Source of the DNA: Gemmatimonadota bacterium | Lineage (GTDB): Bacteria > Gemmatimonadota > Gemmatimonadetes > Gemmatimonadales > Gemmatimonadaceae | Length of the DNA stretch: 8,997 nucleotides | Direction of reading: 5' to 3' | Assembly: GCA_028287205.1 (NCBI GenBank) | Contig: JAQBQC010000092.1 | Location: 1-8,997 of the forward strand | The notes under the pieces: generated by a model | Seen by the model: only the letters and a program-made list of their open reading frames with translations | Told to the model about the DNA's origin: nothing | Database searches by the model: none | Shown: positions 1 to 5,952 of the stretch, one piece after another | Layout of the letters: each line of letters starts with the position of its first letter | How positions within the stretch are numbered: position 1 is the first letter of the stretch | Position numbers and translations under genes: made by a program

Positions 1-129
1 CATCGTTTTGGAGCCGCCGGCGCAAGCTCGATGATGATGTCCACGCCGGGCCAGCGAAACTGCCGCGACACCGCCGCTCGAATCCAGTGACGACGTTCTG
101 CGCGAGGGCTTCGACATGATGGCACCCGC
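1..129. other. Window-edge stretch without a convincing gene
   Basis: All three forward frames contain stops here: 88-90 in the frame of the plug-domain gene, tandem TGA codons near 32-37 in the second, and TGA at 117-119 in the third. The lost N-terminal half of the plug-domain protein would be expected here, but I can read no matching beta-sandwich or signal peptide in any frame. Either a frameshift or rearrangement has destroyed it, or the sequence at the edge is unreliable. Confidence 0.4.
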
Positions 130-675
130 ATGGCCGAAGCGCGCGCGCTCGGCTACGAGCCCGTACGCGTATCGGTCGAGCCGTCGCGCTCCGAAGAGCG
201 AACGAAAGCGATCGTGATGGCCAAGCGCGTTGCGACACTCGATGCGGTGACCGTGTTCGGCAAGCCGGGCAGACGCGTTCGCGACCTCACGGGCTTTCTC
301 GACAGGAAGCGCCGCGGCTTCGGGAAGCTCATCACGCGGCAGGAGATCGATCAGGAAAATGTGCTCAGCGCGTGCGACCTGCTGCGCCGCGTGCCGGGAG
401 TGAACGTCCTCGATGACGGCTCGACCGGGTGCACGGCGAGCATTCGAGGCGCCACCACGGGCGCGGCGTCCGCCGGCTCACGCGCGGCACCCCACCTGTG
501 CGAGCCCACGGTCTACGAGGACGACATCGCCTTCGGCGGCATGTTCTCGGAATTCGCGCGCTCGGTGCCGCCGCTCGACATCATGGGAATCGAGGTGTAC
601 ACGACCGCCACGGAGCCGCCACAGTTCCAGGGTGCGTGCGGCGTGATCGTGGTCTGGACCCGAACGGGAGTGTAG
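130..675 (+). CDS. TonB-receptor plug-like protein, C-terminal part, N-terminus apparently lost
   Basis: The 181-residue reading frame begins with what looks like the last strands of a carboxypeptidase-regulatory-like (CarboxypepD_reg) domain: EARALGYEPVRV, then MAKRVATLDAVTVFGK at about residues 30-45. A plug-like segment follows with TGFLDRKRRGFGKLITRQEI (about 53-72), a LLRRVPGV motif (about 84-91) and a closing strand GVIVVWTR. Proteins of this build normally start with a signal peptide and a full beta-sandwich domain and sit at the outer membrane. Here neither is present, and the frame has a stop at 88-90. ATG 130 is therefore probably an internal methionine of a longer ancestor, or the real start lies behind a frameshift. 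No transmembrane barrel follows, so it is not a full receptor. Its stop lies two bases from the soxZ stop on the other strand. Family likeness is fairly sure; whether the gene is functional is not. Confidence 0.6.
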   Translation: MAEARALGYEPVRVSVEPSRSEERTKAIVMAKRVATLDAVTVFGKPGRRVRDLTGFLDRKRRGFGKLITRQEIDQENVLSACDLLRRVPGVNVLDDGSTGCTASIRGATTGAASAGSRAAPHLCEPTVYEDDIAFGGMFSEFARSVPPLDIMGIEVYTTATEPPQFQGACGVIVVWTRTGV

Positions 676-677
676 CG

Positions 678-1034
678 CTACCGCGTCGCGTCCGCGGTGC
701 TCGTCGTGAACTTCACGTCGGCGTGTTGGGTGTAGACGCCGCCCTTGTTGTCCTTCCACGTCACCGTCACGGGCGCTTCCTTCGACGCGCGCAGCGAGAA
801 GCCGACGAACGGATCACGGCTGATCCCCGACGTCCACTCGAAGTGCGCCACCCGCTCTCCACCGTACGTGACGTCGACCTCGTTCACGAAGTAGGCGGGG
901 ATTGGAATTCCCGCCTGGTCGCGGCTCATCCCGGTGAGCATCGGGTGCGAGAGGAGCAGGCGGATGTTGATCACCGAATCGCGCGTGATCTTCGCGGGAA
1001 GAATGATCTTGCCCTGGCCGACGTCGTCGCGCAT
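678..1034 (-). CDS. soxZ: SoxZ, sulfur-compound carrier/chelating subunit
   Basis: This 118-residue protein matches SoxZ in length and sequence. The SoxZ hallmark SHPMLTG is at residues 29-35, followed by IPIPAYFVNEVDVTYGGE (43-60), FEWTSGISRDPFVGF (65-79) and the final VTWKDNKGGVYTQ strand (91-103). SoxZ forms a heterodimer with SoxY and supports the carrier on which thiosulfate-derived sulfur is oxidised in the periplasm. It has no signal peptide, as expected for a subunit exported together with Tat-targeted SoxY. ATG 1034 shares its A with the soxY stop (TGATG), which implies translational coupling. A start further upstream at 1082 would add 16 residues inside soxY and was rejected. No other Sox component (SoxXA, SoxB, SoxCD) is visible in this window. 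Confidence 0.87.
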   Translation of the reverse strand: MRDDVGQGKIILPAKITRDSVINIRLLLSHPMLTGMSRDQAGIPIPAYFVNEVDVTYGGERVAHFEWTSGISRDPFVGFSLRASKEAPVTVTWKDNKGGVYTQHADVKFTTSTADATR

Positions 1035-1516
1035 CAGACGCACCCGTTGAGCGAGGTGTACACGAAGCGCGACGTCGTCCACAGCTCGCCCCTGCTCGTT
1101 TCGGCGATGATCCGGATGTGCGAGCTGCGACGCATCTTGATGCGCGTGTCCAGCGTGGCGGCGCCGATCGCCGCGGTGAAATCGAATCCCGCGAGATAGA
1201 TGTCGGGATTGTGGTCGACGACGATGTGGAATCCCTTCACGTAATTGTCGGCGGTCATCGGGAGATCGCTCTCCACGAGCAGCGGAACCTCGCGGCTGTC
1301 GGGGGCGATGTCGGGAACATCGAGCGTGACGTGGCCTTCGCGGATGGGCCGCGCGCCGAATTTCTCGCGCAGCACCTTCTTCACATCTTCATCGGGCTCA
1401 TTGTCCGGACCGCGAAGCAGCGGCGCTGCGCTCGCTGCCGAGCCGGTCGCGGCGATTGCTGCCGCGGCGAGGGCGGAGGACTTGAGGAAGGTGCGGCGGG
1501 ACAGCGGATCGCGCAC
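1034..1516 (-). CDS. soxY: SoxY, Tat-exported sulfur carrier protein with atypical C-terminus
   Basis: This 160-residue protein opens with a twin-arginine signal: SRRTFLK at residues 6-12, an Ala-rich hydrophobic stretch to about residue 30, and a likely cleavage near ASA-A. The mature part reads as the SoxY beta-sandwich, with an acidic helix (EDVKKVLREKFG, 43-54), GFHIVVDHNPDIYLAGFDF (95-113) and IKMRRSSHIRIIAE (126-139). SoxY carries sulfur intermediates on a cysteine in a flexible C-terminal arm, normally GGCGG. Here the protein ends NGCV, so the cysteine (C159) is kept but the glycine arm is not. The start is GTG 1516; an in-frame stop lies two codons upstream, so no longer form is possible. 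The ribosome binding site is weak. A TATATT hexamer about 29 bases upstream (1545-1550) might be a secondary promoter. The gene follows the LLM gene by 38 bases. Confidence 0.88.
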   Translation of the reverse strand: MRDPLSRRTFLKSSALAAAAIAATGSAASAAPLLRGPDNEPDEDVKKVLREKFGARPIREGHVTLDVPDIAPDSREVPLLVESDLPMTADNYVKGFHIVVDHNPDIYLAGFDFTAAIGAATLDTRIKMRRSSHIRIIAETSRGELWTTSRFVYTSLNGCV

Positions 1517-1554
1517 GGTTCACCGACGGCTACGGGACAGCTGAAATATAGCGT

Positions 1555-2625
1555 CTAATTGCGGCCCGGCGAGCTTTGCAATGGCCGCGACTCTGTCACC
1601 AGCGGCATCACCTGCTCGGCGAACCGCTCCATCTCCTCGAGCTGCGGGCTGCACTGCAGCAACAACAGGTCGACGCCCACCGCCTCGAGCTCCCGCACGC
1701 GTTCCGCAACCTGCTCCGGCGTGCCCACGAGCCCTGCGCGGAGTCCGCGGTTCGACACCGAATAGTCCTGGAGGCTCACCTGCTGCTCGAGCTTCGTGTT
1801 CGCGATCCAGTCGCGGTAGTTGCCGTAGCCTGGCGTGCCCTCCGCCACGTTGGTGATGCGATCGAGCTCCTTCTTCACTTCCGCGTCGCTGTCGCGCACG
1901 ATCGCGTACGCGGCCATGCCGTACTGCATCGGCGGCTTCGCGAATCCTTCGCGGCGCTTCCTGAGATCCGCGACCTTGGGTGCGATGCGCTCCGGCGGAT
2001 CTCCGTGCATCACGTACGCGTCGCAGTCGCGCGCGATCAGCGTCTTCGCCGCCTCCGACTCGCCGCCCGCCCACACCGTCGGCCGCCTGCGCGCGCCGCG
2101 GCTCACGGGCTTCGGCTCGACGATCGTTTCGTCGACCGTGTAGTACTTGCCCTCGTGCGACAGCTGATGGTCGCGCCACGCGCCGTCGACGATGCGCAGC
2201 CATTCCTCGGTGCGTGCGTAGCGATCATCGTGCTCGTCGAAGCGAACGCCGAATCGTCGCGCCTCATCCTTCCACCACGACGAGACGAGGTTGAGCGAGA
2301 GGCGTCCGCCCGAGATCTGATCGATGTTCGCGGCCTGCTTCGCGAAGATCGCGGGGAGATGGAAGGTCGGGCGCACGGCGACCATGAGCTCGAGCTTCTT
2401 CGTCACCGCGGCGAGCGCCGCCGCCGTGGACCACGCATCGAGCGAGGGTGCGTCGATTCCCTTGATGTCGTTGAGAAAGAGCTCGGCGACGAGCGTGAGA
2501 TCGTAGCCGATCTCCTCGCTGCGGATCGCGAGCTTCTTCGTGTAGTCCCAGCTGGCTTCCATCTTCTCATCGGCGACGTTGCGCAGCCACCCGCCGAACA
2601 CGGGCATCCAGTAGCCGTATCGCAT
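1555..2625 (-). CDS. LLM-class flavin-dependent monooxygenase, alkanesulfonate-monooxygenase-like
   Basis: This 356-residue protein is a luciferase-like TIM-barrel flavoenzyme that would use reduced flavin and oxygen to oxygenate a small substrate. Visible family segments are MRYGYWMPVFGGWL at the N-terminus, LAIRSEEIGYDLTLVAE (32-48), ELMVAVRPTFHLPAIFAKQAANID (79-102), ISGGRLSLNLVSSWW (104-118), DDRYARTEEWLRIV (133-146), VWAGGESEAAK (184-194), DAYVMHGDPPE (202-212) and GTPEQVAERVRELEAVGVDLLLLQ near the end. The pattern most resembles the SsuD/dimethylsulfone-monooxygenase side of the family; the real substrate is unknown. Its ATG shares one base with the stop of the ATP-grasp gene (TGATG) and has no clear ribosome binding site of its own, so it probably depends on coupling. 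With SoxYZ downstream, a sulfur-containing substrate is a reasonable inference but is not shown. No flavin reductase gene is adjacent. Confidence 0.92.
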   Translation of the reverse strand: MRYGYWMPVFGGWLRNVADEKMEASWDYTKKLAIRSEEIGYDLTLVAELFLNDIKGIDAPSLDAWSTAAALAAVTKKLELMVAVRPTFHLPAIFAKQAANIDQISGGRLSLNLVSSWWKDEARRFGVRFDEHDDRYARTEEWLRIVDGAWRDHQLSHEGKYYTVDETIVEPKPVSRGARRRPTVWAGGESEAAKTLIARDCDAYVMHGDPPERIAPKVADLRKRREGFAKPPMQYGMAAYAIVRDSDAEVKKELDRITNVAEGTPGYGNYRDWIANTKLEQQVSLQDYSVSNRGLRAGLVGTPEQVAERVRELEAVGVDLLLLQCSPQLEEMERFAEQVMPLVTESRPLQSSPGRN

Positions 2626-3620
2626 CAAGCCGCGCCGACCAAGGAGCCGCGGTAGCCAGCGCGCTCCTCGAGATAGTCGGCGAGCCGCGCGAACGGATCG
2701 AAGCCGATGACGTTCACGGCATCGGCCACGAAGTTCGAGAGCGCGTTCACATCGTAGAAGTAGTGCTTCCCATCGCGCGCGTCGACGAGATACTCGATGC
2801 CGCCGATGTCGAGGCCAATGCGCGCCGAGATGCGCTCGACCTGCGCGATGATCTCCTTGGGCGGGTTCGCCGCTTCCACGCGCATGCCGTTCTTCGCGAG
2901 ATCCACCGCGCACGCGCCGCGCACGAGCTCGCGGCCGTCCGTCGTCTGGCACACGTCGGCCGGGCAGAGATTGAACGAGCCGGCGTCGGGGTAGACGTCG
3001 ATGGCGTAGAGAAACTTGCCGCCGAGCACTTCGATGCGCGTGATGTGTGCATCCTGCAATGGCGCCTGTTCCTGCACGAGCGCGACGTTGTCGATGCCGA
3101 GATCGATCGTGCCATCGGCTGCGGCGCGCGCGAGCGACTCTTCGTTCGCGAAGCCCGTGATGCCGGCGCCGCTGCCGCCGATGTTCGCCTTCACGAGCAC
3201 GGGAAAGCGCAACCCGCGGGCTGCGCGCGGCGCCATGCTCGCGTGATTGATCACACGCGCGCGCGGGAACGGCAGCCCGAGCTCGCGAAGGATGTCGAGC
3301 TGCATCGCCTTGGAGATCTCCACCGTATATGGCTGCGCGCCGTTCACGACGGGAACACCAATGCGGTCGAGATGGCGAAGCCAGTCGAGCGTGTAGAACG
3401 TCGCCTGCCCGTGTCCGCGCAGATACGCAGACGGAGATGTGCGATTGAACACGAGCGACCACGGAACCGATGTCTCCGCCGGATCGTACGTGTGCGCGGC
3501 GGCGTCGAGACGCTCGTAGGGGACGGAGCGTCGATCGAGCTCGGCGAAGAGCGGGCGGAACCAGTCCGGGTGCTCGTGATAGATCGCGATCGGCTTGATC
3601 GCGCCGCTGCGCTCGGACAT
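2625..3620 (-). CDS. ATP-grasp ligase (RimK/glutathione-synthetase-like fold)
   Basis: This 331-residue protein has a pre-ATP-grasp N-terminal domain (about 1-100) and then ATP-grasp motifs: SKAMQLDILRELGLPFPRAR (103-122), VLVKANIGGSGAGI (141-154, the nucleotide-binding Lys and Gly-rich loop), ALVQEQ (180-185), GLDIGGIEYLVD (269-280) and FYDVNALSNF (288-297, the metal-binding Asp/Asn). Enzymes of this fold activate a carboxylate as an acyl phosphate and join it to an amine or thiol. Neither partner can be named here. A C-x4-C pair (C219, C224) in a loop could be of interest. ATG 3620 has GGGAG six bases upstream. The frame stays open farther upstream, but that extension runs into the divergent thioesterase gene and looks non-coding. 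It is the first gene of the four-gene operon. Family confidence is high and functional confidence low. Confidence 0.9.
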   Translation of the reverse strand: MSERSGAIKPIAIYHEHPDWFRPLFAELDRRSVPYERLDAAAHTYDPAETSVPWSLVFNRTSPSAYLRGHGQATFYTLDWLRHLDRIGVPVVNGAQPYTVEISKAMQLDILRELGLPFPRARVINHASMAPRAARGLRFPVLVKANIGGSGAGITGFANEESLARAAADGTIDLGIDNVALVQEQAPLQDAHITRIEVLGGKFLYAIDVYPDAGSFNLCPADVCQTTDGRELVRGACAVDLAKNGMRVEAANPPKEIIAQVERISARIGLDIGGIEYLVDARDGKHYFYDVNALSNFVADAVNVIGFDPFARLADYLEERAGYRGSLVGAA

Positions 3621-3626
3621 CGGCTG

Positions 3627-3631
3627 CTCCC
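3627..3631 (-). promoter_or_regulatory. Ribosome binding site of the ATP-grasp gene
   Basis: On the minus strand GGGAG lies six bases before ATG 3620. It settles the start in favour of this ATG over upstream in-frame codons. Confidence 0.7.
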
Positions 3632-3650
3632 AGGAAAGTGGTGGTACCAG

Positions 3651-3667
3651 GCACGGCCCGGCCGTGC
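3651..3667. repeat. Perfect inverted repeat in the ATP-grasp leader / divergent intergenic region
   Basis: GCACGGCC, one central base, then GGCCGTGC: a perfect 8-base inverted repeat with a single-base centre. It begins 30 bases upstream of the ATP-grasp start codon, within the 133-base gap between two divergent genes. It could be an operator for a dimeric repressor, or form an RNA hairpin (6-bp stem, 5-base loop) in the operon leader. No poly-T follows on either strand, so a classic terminator is unlikely. Confidence 0.55.
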
Positions 3668-3737
3668 AGTTCTCAAGGCTGGCGCGACAGCGAAAGTTCC
3701 GCCAACGCCCCTCAATTCTCGCAGGGTGCGACAGCCA

Positions 3738-3751
3738 GGGGTAGATTCCCC
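3738..3751 (+). promoter_or_regulatory. Possible -10 element (TAGATT) flanked by G4/C4, just before the thioesterase gene
   Basis: GGGG-TAGATT-CCCC lies directly before ATG 3754. TAGATT (3742-3747) fits a TANNNT -10 box six bases from the start codon, which would give a leaderless or nearly leaderless mRNA. The -35 region is not recognisable. The AGGGG just before it is 12 bases from the ATG, which is far for a Shine-Dalgarno site. Confidence 0.35.
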
Positions 3752-3753
3752 GC

Positions 3754-4200
3754 ATGCCCGCCAAAACCCCATTCGTCACGACAGAGCACGTTCGCTGGGA
3801 AGACATCGATCTCGCCGGCATTGCCCGGTACGGATCGTACACCCGCTTTCTCGACGTGGCCGAAACCGACCTGTACCGCTCGCTCGGCACGCCGCTGAGC
3901 GTGCTCCACGCGCAGTACAAGGTATGGCTGCCGCGAAAGGTGATGCACATCGATTACTTCTCGCCGGCTCGGCTGGACGACGAGATCACCCTCGCGGCCT
4001 ACTTCAGCAATATCGGACGCACGTCGGTGACGTTCAACGTCGACCTGCTGCGCGACGACCGCAAAACGCTCATCGCGGCCGCGCACCTGGTGCTCGTGTG
4101 CGTGAACGTCGCGCTCGAGAAGATCGCGCTGCCGCCCGAGTTCAGGACACTCGTCGATCGCTACGTGATGTCGAGCGAAGAGGCGCGGGCGGCGTTGTAG
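3754..4200 (+). CDS. Acyl-CoA thioesterase, 4-hydroxybenzoyl-CoA thioesterase (hotdog) family
   Basis: This 148-residue protein has the usual length for a single hotdog-domain thioesterase. The active-site segment VRWEDIDLAGIARYGSYTRF (13-32) matches the family pattern of a DxD followed by aGivyy..Y; D19 corresponds to the catalytic Asp of the 4HBT/YbgC group. A central helix (FLDVAETDLYRSLG, 32-45), the HIDYFSPARLDDEITL strand pair (65-80) and the RTSVTFNVDLLRDD strand (90-103) complete the fold. Such enzymes hydrolyse acyl-CoA thioesters in the cytoplasm; the acyl group cannot be told. ATG 3754 starts right after the leaderless-type TAGATT signal. The gene is divergent from the ATP-grasp operon, and its last 59 bases overlap the end of the histidine kinase gene on the other strand. 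Confidence 0.88.
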   Translation: MPAKTPFVTTEHVRWEDIDLAGIARYGSYTRFLDVAETDLYRSLGTPLSVLHAQYKVWLPRKVMHIDYFSPARLDDEITLAAYFSNIGRTSVTFNVDLLRDDRKTLIAAAHLVLVCVNVALEKIALPPEFRTLVDRYVMSSEEARAAL

Positions 4201-5326
4201 GATCGCGCGGAAGTCGCACGGTGAAGAAGGTCCCGTCTTCCACGGACGACGTAACATCGATCGTTCCGCTGTGCGCCTTCACGATACGATCGGCGATGTA
4301 GAGTCCGAGCCCCAGATTGCTCGAATCTCTCTCGACGGGCGCGCCCGGTTTGAGCCGCTTGAATGGGCTGAAGATTCCGAAAATCTCGGACGCGGGAATG
4401 GTCTTCCCGAAGTTGTGCACGATCACCTCCACGTGCTCGACCTCTCCGCGCAGTAAGACGGCGATCGGGCGCTCGGCGGTCCCGTGCTGGGCTGCGTTGC
4501 CGAGAAGATTTGCCAGCACCTGGCTCATGCGCGCTTCATCCCACTGGCCGCACACGTCGCCGGACGTGCTCATCTCGATGAGCAATTCGGGGCGCGCGGC
4601 CTCCATTTCATCCACGGCATGTCGAACGACCTTCGCCATGTCCATCTCCACGCGCACGATGGGCACGCCCGACCCCAGTTGACTGCGCGTAAAGTCCAGA
4701 AGATCGTCGACCATCTCGTTCATGCGGCCCGCGCTGTGTGCGATGCGCGCCGTGAGCGTGAGATTCGGCTCGACCAGCTCGCCCGTGTCCAGCATGAATT
4801 GCGACGACATCAGCACGGCGCCCAGCGGCGTGCGAAGGTCGTGGCCGAGCACCGCGAGAAACATTTCCTTCGAGCGATCCAGATCCTCGGTGTAGCGGGT
4901 GATCGACTCCGCGATCGCCTGATCGATGGCCTCGTTGAAGCGCACGAGGTCATCGAGATCGGCGCCCGTGAGTGTGCCGCTGGCCTTGATCCACAGGCGG
5001 ATGACGGAGGCTCGCAAGGCGCGGTACTCCGACACCATTTCCCCAACCGTGAACCCGCTCCAGGCGCGGTCGGCACCGTGGACCTCGGCGGCGGTGTCCG
5101 GATCGGCAGCGGTGGAATCGGCGTTGCCTTTGGACTTTTCGGATTGCTCCGCGGCGCTTTGAAAGGTTCGGAGATCCGCGACGATGGTCTTCAACATCCG
5201 CAGCGCGTGGTCGCGAAGGGCGGAATCGTCCATCAGCTTTGCCGCGGGTCCGCATGATTTGGCGAACGCCACCCACTCGAGAAGAATGGGCTCCGTGCTC
5301 ATAGCGATGAATTCTGCCAGCCGCAC
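4142..5326 (-). CDS. Cytoplasmic sensor histidine kinase with RsbRD-like N-terminal domain
   Basis: The protein has 394 residues. Positions 12-145 resemble the RsbT co-antagonist RsbRD N-terminal domain: ILLEWVAFAK early, WSGFTVGEMVSEYRALRASV at about 89-108, then a helix with FNEAIDQAIAESITRYTEDLDRSKE. The kinase core has the H-box FLAVLGHDLRTPLGA with phospho-acceptor H162, the N-box QVLANLLGNAAQHG with N277, a G1-like box VHNFGKTIP with Asn instead of Asp (as in several kinases of this type), SPFKRL, and the G2 box SSNLGLGLYIADRIVKAHSGTI (335-356). No transmembrane segment is visible, so it should be soluble. GTG 5326 is chosen because AGGAGA ends five bases upstream; a start at 5392 would ignore this site. 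No response regulator is adjacent, so it is an orphan kinase here. Its tail (after PRDPTTPP) is low complexity and overlaps the thioesterase gene. Confidence 0.92.
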   Translation of the reverse strand: MRLAEFIAMSTEPILLEWVAFAKSCGPAAKLMDDSALRDHALRMLKTIVADLRTFQSAAEQSEKSKGNADSTAADPDTAAEVHGADRAWSGFTVGEMVSEYRALRASVIRLWIKASGTLTGADLDDLVRFNEAIDQAIAESITRYTEDLDRSKEMFLAVLGHDLRTPLGAVLMSSQFMLDTGELVEPNLTLTARIAHSAGRMNEMVDDLLDFTRSQLGSGVPIVRVEMDMAKVVRHAVDEMEAARPELLIEMSTSGDVCGQWDEARMSQVLANLLGNAAQHGTAERPIAVLLRGEVEHVEVIVHNFGKTIPASEIFGIFSPFKRLKPGAPVERDSSNLGLGLYIADRIVKAHSGTIDVTSSVEDGTFFTVRLPRDPTTPPAPLRSTSRSDRRVS

Positions 5327-5330
5327 GGTA

Positions 5331-5336
5331 TCTCCT
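5331..5336 (-). promoter_or_regulatory. Strong ribosome binding site deciding the histidine kinase start
   Basis: AGGAGA on the minus strand, four to five bases before GTG 5326, is the clearest Shine-Dalgarno sequence in the window. It supports the GTG start over the longer frame beginning at 5392. Confidence 0.75.
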
Positions 5337-5457
5337 GGGTGCGCATTTATGTTCGCGGAGCTTCGAGCGCGAACTTCAGCGACCGAGCACACAGCTACGA
5401 GCTTACCGCATCATGGGTGCAGTTAACAAAACGACGACGGTCCATCCCCGCAACCCT

Positions 5458-5952
5458 CTACGCGTCGAGGGCTCGGCGATACAGCCCCGCCGTCTTCTCG
5501 TCATACGCGCACGCAATCACGCGCACGAACTCCGCTTCGTGGCGCCGCATCACGCGCATCGCGATCTCGACCGCGCGCTCCTTCGGATATCCATAGACGC
5601 CGGTCGAGATCGCGGGGAACGCGAGCGTGCGCACATCGCCCGCGTCGAGCGCGCGCTCGAAGCTCGTCTCGTACGCGCGCTCGAGCAGCTCCGCCTCGCC
5701 CTGCTTTCCGCCATGCCACACCGGGCCCACAGCGTGGATCACGTATCGCGCGCGCAGCCGGTACCCCGGCGTGATCACCGCGCTGCCCGTCTCGATCGGA
5801 CCGAGCGCGCGACTCGCCCTCACGAGCTCGGGCCCCGCCGCCGCGTGAATCGCCCCGTCCACGCCGCCCCCGCCGGCGAGCGCACGGTTCGCCGCATTCA
5901 CGATCGCGTCGACATCGAGCGCGGTGATGTCGCCGACCATCACATCGATCAT
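5458..5952 (-). CDS. Macro-domain O-acetyl-ADP-ribose deacetylase / ADP-ribosyl hydrolase
   Basis: This 164-residue single macro domain belongs to the YmdB/MacroD-like group. Motifs in order are GDIT (7-10), VDAIVNAANRAL (14-25), GGGGVDGAIHAAAG (27-40, the diphosphate loop with Asp32), GSAVITPGYRL (57-67), VIHAVGPVW (71-79) and AFPAISTGVYGYP (111-123, the second phosphate loop). Known members hydrolyse O-acetyl-ADP-ribose or remove mono-ADP-ribose from acidic residues; the Asn and the GGGGVDGAI loop of active enzymes are intact. ATG 5952 overlaps the stop of the S66 peptidase gene in an ATGA junction. GGAG lies about ten bases upstream, and residue 1 fits the family's N-terminus, so the longer frame from 6000 is rejected. 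Confidence 0.94.
   Translation of the reverse strand: MIDVMVGDITALDVDAIVNAANRALAGGGGVDGAIHAAAGPELVRASRALGPIETGSAVITPGYRLRARYVIHAVGPVWHGGKQGEAELLERAYETSFERALDAGDVRTLAFPAISTGVYGYPKERAVEIAMRVMRRHEAEFVRVIACAYDEKTAGLYRRALDA

Noticed and set aside
1..59. Minus-strand peptide reading FRWPGVDIIIELAP at the window edge
   Set aside because: It looks protein-like but is very short, has no start in view and matches no family I can name.
1035..1082. Upstream start for soxZ at 1082
   Set aside because: It would add 16 residues encoded inside soxY and lose the TGATG coupling that is typical of tightly packed pairs.
1555..3654. Apparent 699-residue fusion protein ending in the LLM monooxygenase
   Set aside because: The first ~343 residues are an Arg-rich alternative frame of the ATP-grasp gene with no domain pattern. 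The true monooxygenase begins at ATG 2625, where the family N-terminus starts.
3621..3950. Extended N-terminus of the ATP-grasp protein up to 3950
   Set aside because: The extension overlaps the divergent thioesterase gene and has no family resemblance. ATG 3620 has a good ribosome binding site and the expected N-terminus.
2763..4301. Long plus-strand frame of 512 residues opposite the ATP-grasp gene
   Set aside because: It is an antisense shadow typical of high-GC codon bias, with low-complexity Arg/Ala composition and no recognisable domain.
4484..5257. Plus-strand frame of 257 residues opposite the histidine kinase
   Set aside because: The kinase motifs on the minus strand account for this stretch; the plus frame shows only His/Arg-rich shadow sequence.
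5327..5457. Possible promoter or terminator between the macro-domain and histidine kinase genes
   Set aside because: Only weak AT-rich hexamers (CATAAA, TTGTTA on the minus strand) are present, and no stem followed by a T run. Nothing is strong enough to call besides the kinase ribosome binding site.
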